This document shows positions 21,267 to 30,096 of a DNA stretch of 64,000 nt, piece by piece. Both the position numbers and the translations under genes were made by a program. The DNA lies in the NCBI RefSeq assembly GCF_019237615.1, contig NZ_JAFAGT010000001.1, positions 62,001 through 126,000 of the forward strand, in the 5' to 3' direction. This stretch comes from Roseateles sp. (lineage in GTDB: Bacteria; Pseudomonadota; Gammaproteobacteria; Burkholderiales; Burkholderiaceae_C). The notes beneath the pieces are model-generated. The model worked only from the letters and a program-made list of their open reading frames with translations. It was not told the DNA's origin and ran no database searches. Every line of letters begins with the position of its first letter. Position 1 is the stretch's first letter.

Positions 21267-22022
21267 TCAGCGTCGCATGCATGCGCCGGGCGTGAGCCCG
21301 TAGCTGCGCACGAAACAGCGCGTCATGTGGCTCTGGTCCGCGAAGCCGCTGGCCGCGGCGGCGTCGGCCAGCGGCAGGCCGCCGCGTACGAGCTGGCGGG
21401 CGCGCTGCACGCGGCGTTGCAGCCGGTAGGCGTGGGGCGGCAGGCCGGTCAAGCGCGTGAAGGCGCGCAGGAACTGGTAGCGGCTCAGGCCCGCGTCGGC
21501 GGCCGGGTCGTCGTCCATGCGCTCGCGCGCGGCCGCCACACCCGCGTGGACCGCTGCGCGCGTGGTGGCGGGCCTCAACAGCCCGGCCACCAGCTCCAGC
21601 AGGCCGGCCTCGGCGCACCACGCCCGCCTGCCGACCGTGGCGGCGTCGAACAGCGCCCGAAAGCGGGCTGCCAGAACGGCGTCGCGCAGGACGGGTGCCG
21701 TGAACTCGAAGGCCGCGCCGGGCGAGATGTCGTCGGCCGCGTCCAGCACCAGGGTCGGGCTGATGTAGAGCATGCGCCAGCGCCGCCCGCCAGCGGCCAA
21801 GGGCGTGCCGTCGTGCACCTCGCCGGGGTTGACGGTGATCACGTCACCGGCGGCCGCCTCGACGACGCCGCGCCCACTCGCCGACTTCTGTGCGCCACGC
21901 TCGATGAGGCCGATGCCGAATTCGCCATGCGTGTGCCGGCCGAAGGCCAGCGCCGAGTCGGCCGTGACGGCTTCGATGCCGTCGGCATGGCTGGGAATCA
22001 GTGTGAAACCACGGGGCAGCAT
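21267..22022 (-). CDS. AraC-family transcriptional regulator
   Basis: 251 residues. The N-terminal cupin-like sensing half includes HTHGEFGIGLIERG near residue 30 and VITVNPGEVHDGTPL near 62. The C-terminal half has the two helix-turn-helix units of the family: LSRYQFLRAFTRLTGLPPHAYRLQRRVQRA and then LADAAAASGFADQSHMTRCFVRSYGLTPG. It probably senses an amino acid-like ligand and controls the exporter gene located 64 bases downstream on the same strand. The first ATG of the frame (MLPRGFTLIPS) is used. Confidence 0.9.
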   Translation of the reverse strand: MLPRGFTLIPSHADGIEAVTADSALAFGRHTHGEFGIGLIERGAQKSASGRGVVEAAAGDVITVNPGEVHDGTPLAAGGRRWRMLYISPTLVLDAADDISPGAAFEFTAPVLRDAVLAARFRALFDAATVGRRAWCAEAGLLELVAGLLRPATTRAAVHAGVAAARERMDDDPAADAGLSRYQFLRAFTRLTGLPPHAYRLQRRVQRARQLVRGGLPLADAAAASGFADQSHMTRCFVRSYGLTPGACMRR

Positions 22023-22041
22023 GACCCCGTACTGTCGCAGG

Positions 22042-22419
22042 TCAGCGCAGGTGCTGCCAGGCCGCAGCGCCCCAGATGCCCGCGGCCAGCAGCAGGGCCA
22101 TCAGCACGGCGGCGCTGGCGATGTCCTTGGCGCGCTTGGACAGCTCGTGCCGCTCGAAGGAGACGCGGTCCACGACGGCCTCGATGGCCGAGTTCAGCAA
22201 CTCGACGATCAGTACCAGCAGCAGCGAGCCCAGCAGCAGCGCGGCCTGCTCCCAGGATTTGGCCAGCCAGAACGTCAGTGGTGCGGCGACGACGCACAAC
22301 CAGGTCTCCTGGCGGAAGGCGCTTTCGCCGGTGTAGGCAGCCTTGAGGCCGGCCCAGGAGTAGCCGGCGGCGTGGATGATGCGATCCAGGCCGGTGCGGC
22401 CCTTGTGGGGGTTGCTCAT
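22042..22419 (-). CDS. dgkA: Diacylglycerol kinase
   Basis: Small trimeric inner-membrane kinase that returns diacylglycerol to phosphatidic acid, recycling lipid released in envelope glycan synthesis. 125 residues with three membrane helices. The catalytic region ELLNSAIEAVVDRVSFERHELSKRAKDIASAAV is intact. The ATG overlaps the stop of the RDD gene, making it the last gene of the sigma-DUF3619-DUF3106-RDD-dgkA unit. Confidence 0.93.
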   Translation of the reverse strand: MSNPHKGRTGLDRIIHAAGYSWAGLKAAYTGESAFRQETWLCVVAAPLTFWLAKSWEQAALLLGSLLLVLIVELLNSAIEAVVDRVSFERHELSKRAKDIASAAVLMALLLAAGIWGAAAWQHLR

Positions 22420-22931
22420 GAGCGCTGCGGAAGCAGGGTGATGACACGCGAGCCGCAGATCGCGTCGTGCAGGAATTGTCGCTGCGGATGCAGGCGCGCG
22501 ATCAGCGCATAGGCAGCGATGCCGGCGGCCAGGCTGCCGCCGATGGCGCCGCCGCCGTGCAGGCCCAGCGCCCAGACGCTGACCAGCGCCGGCAGGAACC
22601 ACAGCCAGCTGAAGAGGTAGCGCAGCACGGCGCGGCGCCAGCCCAGCGGGCGCCCCTCGGCATCGACGACGCGCAGATGCCAGGTCTTCATGGCCAGTGT
22701 CTGGCCCGAGCGGGTCCAGAAGCCGACGAAGTACAGGCCGATCACCGTGAATAGCACGAGGCCCATGCCGACGCGGCCCTCCAGCGCATGCTGCTGGCGG
22801 GTCAGCACCGTGTAGAGGAAGCCGGTGAAGAAGATCACGCCGAACAGCAGCACGCCCTCGTAGACGAAGGCCGCGAGGCGCCGCGCCAGGCCCGGAGGCG
22901 CGGCGCCCTGGTCGGGGAGCGGCGCGGTCAT
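22416..22931 (-). CDS. RDD-family membrane protein
   Basis: 171 residues with an RDD domain of uncertain function; some members affect ion homeostasis. The RDD-type pattern is seen in LARRLAAFVYEGVLLFGVIFF near residue 14 and in SGQTLAMKTWHLRVVDAEGRPLGWRRAVLRYL near 78, with a C-terminal RQFLHDAICGSRVI block. About four membrane segments. Its ATG overlaps the DUF3106 stop by four bases and its stop overlaps the dgkA start. The position inside a sigma-factor operon suggests an envelope-stress role. Confidence 0.88.
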   Translation of the reverse strand: MTAPLPDQGAAPPGLARRLAAFVYEGVLLFGVIFFTGFLYTVLTRQQHALEGRVGMGLVLFTVIGLYFVGFWTRSGQTLAMKTWHLRVVDAEGRPLGWRRAVLRYLFSWLWFLPALVSVWALGLHGGGAIGGSLAAGIAAYALIARLHPQRQFLHDAICGSRVITLLPQRS

Positions 22932-23785
22932 GGACGCGGCGTCGAGGCCGCGGACGGCGCCTTCAGCGATTTGGGCAGCAGCGTCTTGGGGTCGACCAGG
23001 GTCGGGTCGGCCACGACCTTGGGCTGGCCGGCGGCCTGGTGCAGGGGCGGCGTGGCCCGGCGCGTCATCAGCACCGTGGTCGCGCCGGGCTTGGCCTGCA
23101 GGAGGCTTCCGGTCACCGGCACCGGCGTGACGAGCTTGGGCGAGGCGGGCACGATGTTGGACTTGGACTGGACCGCCAGCGGCTTGGCCGCATGGCCACC
23201 GGCCTTGGCCTGCGTCTGGGCCCGGCGGCGGGCGGCGGCCTTCTCGGCCAGTTCCTGGCGCCTCTCGGGCGGCAGTGCCTGGTAGGCCTCCCACTTGGCC
23301 TGGCGCTGTTCCGCGTCGACCTGCTTGGCGACCTGGAAGCCGACGCGCGCGTCGAGCCGCTCGGAGGGCTTCAGGTACGCCCAGTCGCGCATGCGCTCGT
23401 GCAGCCGGCGCAGTTCTTCGGGTGAAAGCCTGGCCAGCCGCGGCGTCGCGTTCAGCCATTTGCTGCGCTGGCCGAGGCCCAGCTTGTCCCAGTCGTGCTC
23501 CAGCGGCGCGAGCAGCTCGCGCTGCGCGGGCGTCAACGCCTGCCAGGTCGGTACGGTGGCCAGGGCGGACACCGGCGGCAGGACCGGCTGCGCGGGCCGC
23601 TGGCCGCGCGCGGGCGCCGCAGGCGCACTGGCAACGGAGGCCTCGGGTGCGGGGGCAGCCTCCGGCGTCTGCGCAAAAGCAGAAAACCCCGCTGCGCACA
23701 GCAGCAGGGCAGTCAGCAGGAGGGATGGGGCGACGGCTGGCGTCAGCGCGGCTCGGATCATGCGGCTCCGGTCATTCTTGTCCAT
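22928..23785 (-). CDS. DUF3106 periplasmic protein
   Basis: 285 residues. A signal peptide (ALTPAVAPSLLLTALLLCAAGFSAFA, ending near residue 38) predicts export. The middle region is DUF3106 and has repeated helical motifs resembling the LTxxQ motifs of Spy/CpxP-type periplasmic chaperones: LTPAQRELLAPL, LSPEELRRLHERM, LPPERRQELAEK. The C-terminus is a low-complexity basic and Pro/Thr-rich tail. The start overlaps the DUF3619 gene by 14 bases; an ATG eight codons later is also plausible. It may be a sensor in the sigma-factor pathway, by analogy only. Confidence 0.85.
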   Translation of the reverse strand: MDKNDRSRMIRAALTPAVAPSLLLTALLLCAAGFSAFAQTPEAAPAPEASVASAPAAPARGQRPAQPVLPPVSALATVPTWQALTPAQRELLAPLEHDWDKLGLGQRSKWLNATPRLARLSPEELRRLHERMRDWAYLKPSERLDARVGFQVAKQVDAEQRQAKWEAYQALPPERRQELAEKAAARRRAQTQAKAGGHAAKPLAVQSKSNIVPASPKLVTPVPVTGSLLQAKPGATTVLMTRRATPPLHQAAGQPKVVADPTLVDPKTLLPKSLKAPSAASTPRP

Positions 23786-24263
23786 CTCTCAGGAATTCCG
23801 CGAAGCCCGGGTCGCCGAAGGCGGCCGGGGGCAGTTGGTCGCTGAGCAGGGCCGTGTCGACCTCGGCGGTGGCAACGATCTCCTCATGCTTCTGGCCTTG
23901 CTGCATCAACAGCAGACCGGCCAGCAGCGCCAGCAGGGGTAGGGCGGAGACGAGCTTGGCCCAGAGACCGCTGTCGCCATGGCCGCCGGCGCCGCGCGGG
24001 CCGCCGCTCAGCGCCAAGGTGGTGCCCATCTGCACCATCATGGGGCTGGCTGGGTTCGCCGCCGTGCGAGCGGCTCGGGCCTGGGCCGCGCGCGCCAGCG
24101 CCTGCTCGCGCGCGAAGCGCAGGCGCTCCGACACGTCATGCGGGAGCTCGGCACTGCGTTCGGTCAGGCTGGCAGCGACGCGCAGGCCGAAGCGCTTGAC
24201 GCTCGCATTCAGGCGGGCGTCCCGGTCCGTAGGGAGAGTGGAAAACTTCGACGGCGAATTCAT
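23772..24263 (-). CDS. DUF3619 protein, probable anti-sigma-like membrane protein
   Basis: 163 residues with one membrane segment (LVSALPLLALLAGLLLMQQG, near 118-138). This places an approximately 110-residue N-terminal part rich in Arg and Ala in the cytoplasm and a short acidic tail outside. This topology, and an ATG overlapping the sigma gene's stop, is what one expects of an anti-sigma factor. No zinc-binding or other known anti-sigma motif is visible, so the role is inferred from position. DUF3619 is a family seen mainly in Burkholderiales. Confidence 0.85.
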   Translation of the reverse strand: MNSPSKFSTLPTDRDARLNASVKRFGLRVAASLTERSAELPHDVSERLRFAREQALARAAQARAARTAANPASPMMVQMGTTLALSGGPRGAGGHGDSGLWAKLVSALPLLALLAGLLLMQQGQKHEEIVATAEVDTALLSDQLPPAAFGDPGFAEFLRDGQE

Positions 24264-24826
24264 AGCGTGATCCCCTTGGCCTTGAGCGACTTCGCCAACG
24301 CGTGGACCGCCCGGGAGCAGTGCGTCTTGACGCTGCCTTCCGAACAACCCATCACAGAGGCGGTCTCTGCAACATCCAGTTCCTCCCAGTAACGCAGCAG
24401 GAAGGCTTCGCGTTGACGCGCCGGCAACTGCTCGACTTCCGCCTCGATGCGCTGCAATATCTGCGCCCGGCTGACTTCGTCGGCCGTGCTGGACGCGCCT
24501 ATCGCGCCGTCCTGGGTCTCGAGAATCTCGAGCAGGTCGAAGTCGCCATCGCCATCGCCGCCCTCGAAGTCCGACATATTCGTCATGACGGCGTTGCGCG
24601 TCTTCTGGCGACGGAAATGGTCCATCGTCGCGTTCGACAGGATGCGCTGGAACAGCAGGGGGAGTTCGGCCGCCGGGCGGTCGAAATAGTTCTCGGCCAG
24701 CTTGATCATGGCGTCCTGCACGATGTCCAGGGCGGCATCGTCGTCTCGAACCAGGTAGGCCGTGCGCTTGAAGGCGCGGCGGTCCACGGTACGCAGGAAA
24801 TCGTTGAGTTCTTTGTCGGTTGCCAA
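24260..24826 (-). CDS. RNA polymerase sigma factor, RpoE-like
   Basis: 188 residues. Region 2 spans AFKRTAYLVRDDDAALDIVQDAMIKLAENY and LLFQRILSNATMDHFRRQKTR. An acidic insert (FEGGDGDGDFDLLEILE) follows, and region 4 is LPARQREAFLLRYWEELDVAETASVMGCSEGSVKTHCSRAVHALAKSL. The start is a TTG giving (M)ATDKELNDFLRTV, the family N-terminus; no ATG is available and the ribosome site is poor, which may limit translation. First gene of a five-gene overlapping operon, and divergent from ilvB with 230 bases between. Confidence 0.9.
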   Translation of the reverse strand: MATDKELNDFLRTVDRRAFKRTAYLVRDDDAALDIVQDAMIKLAENYFDRPAAELPLLFQRILSNATMDHFRRQKTRNAVMTNMSDFEGGDGDGDFDLLEILETQDGAIGASSTADEVSRAQILQRIEAEVEQLPARQREAFLLRYWEELDVAETASVMGCSEGSVKTHCSRAVHALAKSLKAKGITL

Positions 24827-25056
24827 GGCTTGAGGAGCGGGTCCAGGCGGCAGCGCAGATTATGGCATTCGCCTGATACGAAGGCTCAGGCATTTTTGCT
24901 CGGCATAATGGCGTTTCGCACAAAGAGTCATGCTCTCTCCGTGGCCGCCCGACCGGGGCCCCATCGGTTGACTGCGCAGGCTCCGAATCCGCCTCACGAG
25001 GGCGAGAAGAGGGGCACCAATGGTTTTTCGTTAGAGAAATTCACAGAGGTTCGAAA
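24827..25056. promoter_or_regulatory. Divergent intergenic region, sigma factor/ilvB
   Basis: 230 bases without a gene. CATAAT occurs on each strand (plus 24904-24909, minus 24864-24859) but neither has a convincing -35 element. A short stem (GCCTGA at 24871-24876 with TCAGGC at 24886-24891) followed by ATTTTT looks terminator-like on the plus strand. No leader peptide rich in Ile, Leu or Val was found. Confidence 0.3.
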
Positions 25057-26844
25057 ATGGACATGTCTGCCGCGGAAATCAAGCGCGCCGCCCTGGCGCA
25101 GCCGCCATCTTCCTCCCCCAATTCCCCCACCGCGGAGCTGAACGGCTCCGAGATCCTCGTTCGCTGCCTGCAGGCCGAAGGGGTGCGCCATCTCTGGGGT
25201 TACCCCGGTGGCGCGGTGCTCTACATCTACGACGCCCTCTACAAGCAGGACAGCATCCAGCATGTGCTGGTGCGCCACGAGCAGGCCGCCGTCCATGCCG
25301 CTGACGGTTTCGCCCGCGCGACCGGCGAAGTGGGCGTGGCGCTGGTGACCTCGGGTCCGGGTGTGACGAATGCCATCACCGGCATCGCGACGGCCTACAT
25401 GGACTCCATCCCGATGGTCATCATCACGGGACAGGTCCCAACGCCGGCCATCGGCCTGGATGCCTTCCAGGAATGCGACACGGTCGGCATCACCCGCCCC
25501 ATCGTCAAGCACAACTTCCTCGTCAAGGACGTGCGCGACCTGGCCGTCACGCTGAAGAAGGCCTTCCACATCGCCCGCACGGGCCGCCCCGGACCTGTGG
25601 TCGTGGACATCCCAAAGGACGTGTCGCTGGCCAAGACGACGTTCAGTTATCCGGAGCGCATCGAGATGCGCTCCTACAACCCGGTCAGGAAGGGCCACAG
25701 CGGCCAGATCCGCAAGGCCGTGCAGCTGCTGCTGCAGGCCAAGAGGCCCTATATCTATACCGGCGGCGGCGTCATCCTCGGCGAGGCAGCGACGGAGCTG
25801 CGCCAGCTGGTCGACCTGCTGGGCTTCCCCTGCACCAACACGCTGATGGGCCTGGGCGCCATGCCCGGCACGGACCCGCGCTTCCTGGGCATGCTGGGCA
25901 TGCACGGCACCTACGAGGCCAACATGACCATGCAGCATTGCGACGTGCTGCTGGCCGTGGGCGCGCGCTTCGACGACCGCGTCATCGGCAACCCCAAGCA
26001 CTTCGGCTCGGTGGAGCGCAAGATCATCCACGTGGACATCGACCCCTCGTCGATCTCCAAGCGTGTGCGCGTCGACATCCCCATCGTCGGTGACGTCAAG
26101 GACGTGCTGCAGGAGCTGATCGCCCAGATCAGGGAGGCCCAGGCCAGGCCCGATGCTGACGCCATCAATGCCTGGTGGAGCCAGATCAACGGGTGGCGCA
26201 GCCGCGATTGCCTGGTCTACAAGGACTCGGACGAGGTCATCAAGCCGCAGATGGTCGTCGACACGCTGTGGAAGCTGACGCGCGACCGCGACACCTACAT
26301 CACGTCCGACGTGGGCCAGCACCAGATGTGGGCCGCGCAGTACTACAAGTTCGACGAGCCGCGCCGCTGGATCAACTCGGGCGGCCTGGGCACCATGGGC
26401 GTGGGCCTGCCCTATGCGATGGGCATCAAGCTCGCCAAGCCGGAGTCGGACGTGTTCTGCATCACCGGCGAGGGCAGCATCCAGATGTGCATCCAGGAGC
26501 TGTCGACCTGCTTCCAGTACAAGACGCCGGTCAAGATCGTGTCGCTGAACAACCGCTACCTTGGCATGGTGCGCCAGTGGCAGGAGCTGGACTACGAGGG
26601 CCGCTACTCGCACAGCTACATGGACGCGCTGCCCAACTTCGTGAAGCTGGCCGAGGCCTATGGCCACGTGGGCATCCTGGTCGAGAAGCCGGGTGACGTG
26701 GAGCCGGCGCTGAAGGAAGCGATGCGGCTCACCGACCGCACGGTGTTCCTCGACATCCGCACCGATCCGACCGAGAACGTCTGGCCCATGGTCAAGGCGG
26801 GCAAGGGTATTTCGGAAATGCTGCTGGGCTCGGAAGACCTGTGA
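25057..26844 (+). CDS. ilvB: Acetolactate synthase, large catalytic subunit
   Basis: First common step of branched-chain amino acid synthesis: condenses pyruvate with pyruvate or 2-oxobutyrate, using thiamine diphosphate and FAD. 595 residues. The ThDP-activating Glu lies in VRHEQAAVHAADGFARA near residue 72. The FAD-binding middle domain includes NTLMGLGAMPG and GARFDDRVIGNP. The ThDP-binding C-terminal motif starts at ITGEGSIQMCIQELSTC near 469 and ends in the NN of VSLNNRYLGMVRQWQ. The ATG at 25057 follows AGAGG. ilvH and ilvC lie downstream in order. Confidence 0.96.
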   Translation: MDMSAAEIKRAALAQPPSSSPNSPTAELNGSEILVRCLQAEGVRHLWGYPGGAVLYIYDALYKQDSIQHVLVRHEQAAVHAADGFARATGEVGVALVTSGPGVTNAITGIATAYMDSIPMVIITGQVPTPAIGLDAFQECDTVGITRPIVKHNFLVKDVRDLAVTLKKAFHIARTGRPGPVVVDIPKDVSLAKTTFSYPERIEMRSYNPVRKGHSGQIRKAVQLLLQAKRPYIYTGGGVILGEAATELRQLVDLLGFPCTNTLMGLGAMPGTDPRFLGMLGMHGTYEANMTMQHCDVLLAVGARFDDRVIGNPKHFGSVERKIIHVDIDPSSISKRVRVDIPIVGDVKDVLQELIAQIREAQARPDADAINAWWSQINGWRSRDCLVYKDSDEVIKPQMVVDTLWKLTRDRDTYITSDVGQHQMWAAQYYKFDEPRRWINSGGLGTMGVGLPYAMGIKLAKPESDVFCITGEGSIQMCIQELSTCFQYKTPVKIVSLNNRYLGMVRQWQELDYEGRYSHSYMDALPNFVKLAEAYGHVGILVEKPGDVEPALKEAMRLTDRTVFLDIRTDPTENVWPMVKAGKGISEMLLGSEDL

Positions 26845-27008
26845 ACGGCTGAAGCCGCGGGTCTGGGTGCGCGTTACCGCGCGTACCGAGGCCGGCGGCG
26901 GATGACGGACGCAGCCGAGAACGGCAGCTCTTCTTCAACGATTCGAACCCGCAGCCAAGGTCCGCCGGTTACCGCCGTCGGCACCGAAGAGCGCGAAGGA
27001 CGATCCCC

Positions 27009-27500
27009 ATGAAACACATCATTGCTTTGCTCATCGAGAACGAGCCGGGCGCGCTGTCGCGCGTCGTGGCCCTGTTCTCCGCCCGCGGCTACAACATCGA
27101 GAGCCTGACCGTGGCGCCGACGGAAGATGCGTCGTTGTCGCGCATGACCATCGTGACCACCGGGTCCGATGAAGTCATCGAGCAGATCACCAAGCACCTC
27201 AACCGCCTCATCGAGGTCGTCAAGGTCGTCGACCTGACCGAGGGCAACTACACCGAGCGCGAGCTGATGCTCATCAAGGTGCGCGCCGTCGGCAAGGAGC
27301 GCGAGGAGATCAAGCGCACCGCCGACATCTTCCGCGGCCGCGTCATCGACGTGACCGAGAAGACCTACACGATCGAGCTGACCGGCGACGCCGGCAAGCT
27401 CGACGCCTTCATCGACGCGATCGACCGCGCGTCCATCCTCGAAACCGTCCGAACCGGCGCCAGCGGCATCGGCCGCGGCGAGCGCATCCTGCGCGTCTGA
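27009..27500 (+). CDS. ilvH: Acetolactate synthase, small regulatory subunit
   Basis: 163-residue regulatory subunit that activates IlvB and mediates valine feedback inhibition. The N-terminal ACT domain is clear (MKHIIALLIENEPGALSRV, then SARGYNIESLTVAPTED), and the C-terminal half includes VRAVGKEREEIKRTADIFRGRVIDV. The ATG is preceded by GAAGGA. It is separated from ilvB by 164 bases that contain no gene and no clear terminator. Confidence 0.96.
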   Translation: MKHIIALLIENEPGALSRVVALFSARGYNIESLTVAPTEDASLSRMTIVTTGSDEVIEQITKHLNRLIEVVKVVDLTEGNYTERELMLIKVRAVGKEREEIKRTADIFRGRVIDVTEKTYTIELTGDAGKLDAFIDAIDRASILETVRTGASGIGRGERILRV

Positions 27501-28562
<1,062 letters not shown>

Positions 28563-28582
28563 TCGCCTGCGCGAGCAGCCAG

Positions 28583-28610
28583 GGCCGGTGCCGCGAGGCG
28601 CCGGCCTTTT
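28583..28610 (+). terminator. Terminator after ilvC
   Basis: GGCCGGTGCC and GGCGCCGGCC pair (one G-U) around a 4-base loop and are followed by TTTT. This closes the ilv transcript before the convergent NIPSNAP gene. Confidence 0.8.
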
Positions 28611-28617
28611 GCATTTC

Positions 28618-28953
28618 TCAGACCTGGTGATTGGCGCGCAACGCGTCGACCGCCGCCTCGGTCAGCCACAGCAGCGTGTTGGCGTAGGTGTCCAGGCAGT
28701 CGATCAGCCCGGCGCGCGGGCCCTGGCGCCAGGCGTCCGAGCCGTAGAAGGCGTCCTGCTGTGCGACCAGTTGCTCGCGGCTGTCGAAGGCGCGGATCAG
28801 GAAGAAGCTCTCATGCTCATGGTCCGAGCGGCCGAAGGCGACGACGTCCATGCCGCTGGCGCGCACCAGCGGCAGGGCCATGTGGACGGCGGCGATGAAG
28901 CGCTCGGCGCAATCGGGCTTGAGGCGGTAGGTGCGGACTTCGACGAGTTTCAT
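28618..28953 (-). CDS. NIPSNAP-family protein
   Basis: 111-residue protein of the NIPSNAP family (dimeric alpha-beta barrel fold); biochemical role unknown. It opens with KLVEVRTYRLKPDCAERFIAAVH and continues with RSDHEHESFFLIRAFDSREQLVAQQDAFYGSDAWRQGP, both family blocks. The ATG at 28953 gives the family start; a second ATG at 28983 would add ten residues. Neither has a strong ribosome site. It stands alone between two plus-strand transcripts. Confidence 0.8.
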   Translation of the reverse strand: MKLVEVRTYRLKPDCAERFIAAVHMALPLVRASGMDVVAFGRSDHEHESFFLIRAFDSREQLVAQQDAFYGSDAWRQGPRAGLIDCLDTYANTLLWLTEAAVDALRANHQV

Positions 28954-29067
28954 GGCGGCCTTGTCGTTGCGTTCATGTGGCATCGAGCGATGCTAGGCGC
29001 CTGATTTGCCGGGAGCTGCCAGCAATCCTGCGCCGTCGTCGCAGGGCGCTGCGCTATCCTGCCGCCC

Positions 29068-29892
29068 ATGACTCCTGAGCCCTCCGAGGACGACGAGCCC
29101 AGCATCGCCGTCCGCCCCCGCCGCAAAGGCATTTACGCGCTGCCCAACGCCATCACGCTGGGCGCGCTCTTCAGCGCCTTCTACGCCATCGTCATGGCCA
29201 TGAACGGCCGCTTCGAGGTGGCCTGCGTGGCCATCTTCGCCGCCGCCATCCTCGACAGCCTGGACGGCCGCGTCGCGCGCATGACCAACACGCAGTCCGC
29301 CTTTGGCGAGCAGATGGACAGCCTGTCCGACATGGTCGCCTTCGGCGCCGCGCCGGCCCTCATCGTCTACATGTGGGCGCTGAAGGACATGGGCAAGCCG
29401 GGCTGGATCCCGGCCTTCGTCTACATCGCCGGCGCCGCGCTCCGGCTGGCGCGCTTCAACGTCAACATCGGTGTCGTCGACAAGCGCTACTTCCAGGGCC
29501 TGCCCAGCCCGGCCGCCGCGGCACTGGTCATCGGGCTGATCTGGGCGGTGGTGGACCAGTCCAACTACACCGGCGTCCAGCCCGGCAGCTGGGTGGCCTG
29601 GACGGCCTACGGCATCACGCTGTTCGCCGGCCTTTCGATGGTGACGAATGCTCCGTTCTACAGCTTCAAAGTCTTTGACCGGCGACGCAGCGTGCCCTTC
29701 ATCGTGCTGGTGCTGATCATGCTGGCCATCGGCCTCGCGGCGCTCGACCCATCGCGCGTTCTCTTCGGTGCCTTCTGCGTTTACGGCCTGTCGGGCTATG
29801 TCATCTACGGCTGGCGCAAGGCCAAGGGCAAGCCCACCAGCGTCATCTCCACCAGCACCGACGAGCCCGATGAGCGAGGCTTGCATCAATAG
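29068..29892 (+). CDS. pssA: CDP-diacylglycerol-serine O-phosphatidyltransferase
   Basis: Integral membrane enzyme making phosphatidylserine, the precursor of phosphatidylethanolamine. 274 residues with about eight membrane segments. The CDP-alcohol phosphatidyltransferase signature D-G-x2-A-R-x8-G-x3-D-x3-D is complete in LDGRVARMTNTQSAFGEQMD followed by SLSD, near residues 67-94. The N-terminal PNAITLGALFSAFYA is typical of the Burkholderiales enzyme. Start at the ATG giving MTPEPSEDDEP. It lies between the ilv and leu genes, as in many relatives. Confidence 0.94.
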   Translation: MTPEPSEDDEPSIAVRPRRKGIYALPNAITLGALFSAFYAIVMAMNGRFEVACVAIFAAAILDSLDGRVARMTNTQSAFGEQMDSLSDMVAFGAAPALIVYMWALKDMGKPGWIPAFVYIAGAALRLARFNVNIGVVDKRYFQGLPSPAAAALVIGLIWAVVDQSNYTGVQPGSWVAWTAYGITLFAGLSMVTNAPFYSFKVFDRRRSVPFIVLVLIMLAIGLAALDPSRVLFGAFCVYGLSGYVIYGWRKAKGKPTSVISTSTDEPDERGLHQ

Positions 29893-29908
29893 CCATTCGT
29901 GCTAGATT
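29881..29908 (+). promoter_or_regulatory. Predicted promoter of the leuA leader
   Basis: TTGCAT at 29881-29886 and TAGATT at 29903-29908 are separated by 16 bases, a plausible sigma-70 promoter at the very end of pssA. Transcription would start near 29915, almost at the leader-peptide ATG. Confidence 0.45.
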
Positions 29909-29916
29909 CCCAACCC

Positions 29917-29976
29917 ATGAGCCGCGCCACGCGAATTAGCCTGCTACTAGTCCTAGAGGAACCACGGGTTCGCTAG
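29917..29976 (+). CDS. Leucine leader peptide (leuA attenuator)
   Basis: A 19-residue reading frame MSRATRISLLLVLEEPRVR followed by TAG. Four of five consecutive residues are leucine (LLLVL), three of the four encoded by CTA, a rare codon in such GC-rich DNA. A perfect terminator hairpin lies 40 bases downstream, in front of leuA. This is the classical design of ribosome-mediated attenuation: scarce charged tRNA-Leu stalls the ribosome on the leucine codons and prevents terminator formation. No clear ribosome site is seen; with the predicted promoter the message would begin almost at the ATG. Confidence 0.8.
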   Translation: MSRATRISLLLVLEEPRVR

Positions 29977-30015
29977 TCAGCCACGCCTATACGCTCATAA
30001 GCCCACACTGACACC

Positions 30016-30056
30016 AACGGCCCGTATGCAACCGCAGCGGGCCGTTTTGTTTTTTC
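30016..30056 (+). terminator. Attenuator terminator upstream of leuA
   Basis: AACGGCCCG (30016-30024) and CGGGCCGTT (30038-30046) form a perfect 9-bp stem followed by TTGTTTTTTC. It lies between the leucine leader and leuA. A competing pairing is possible between ACGGG at the end of the leader frame and CCCGT in the left arm of the terminator. GTCAG (from the base just after the leader stop) and CTGAC (just before the terminator) can also pair. Confidence 0.8.
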
Positions 30057-30096
30057 GATGCTGCAGGTTGCACCACCCCCCACGGATGGAATGACC

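Noticed and set aside
24871-24897. Possible ilvB attenuator (short stem plus ATTTTT)
   Set aside because: Only a 6-bp stem, no leader peptide rich in branched-chain residues, and no promoter placed upstream of it.
30058-30096. ATG at 30058 as the leuA start
   Set aside because: It directly follows the attenuator T-run with no ribosome site; the later ATGs match the family N-terminus and follow GGATGGA.
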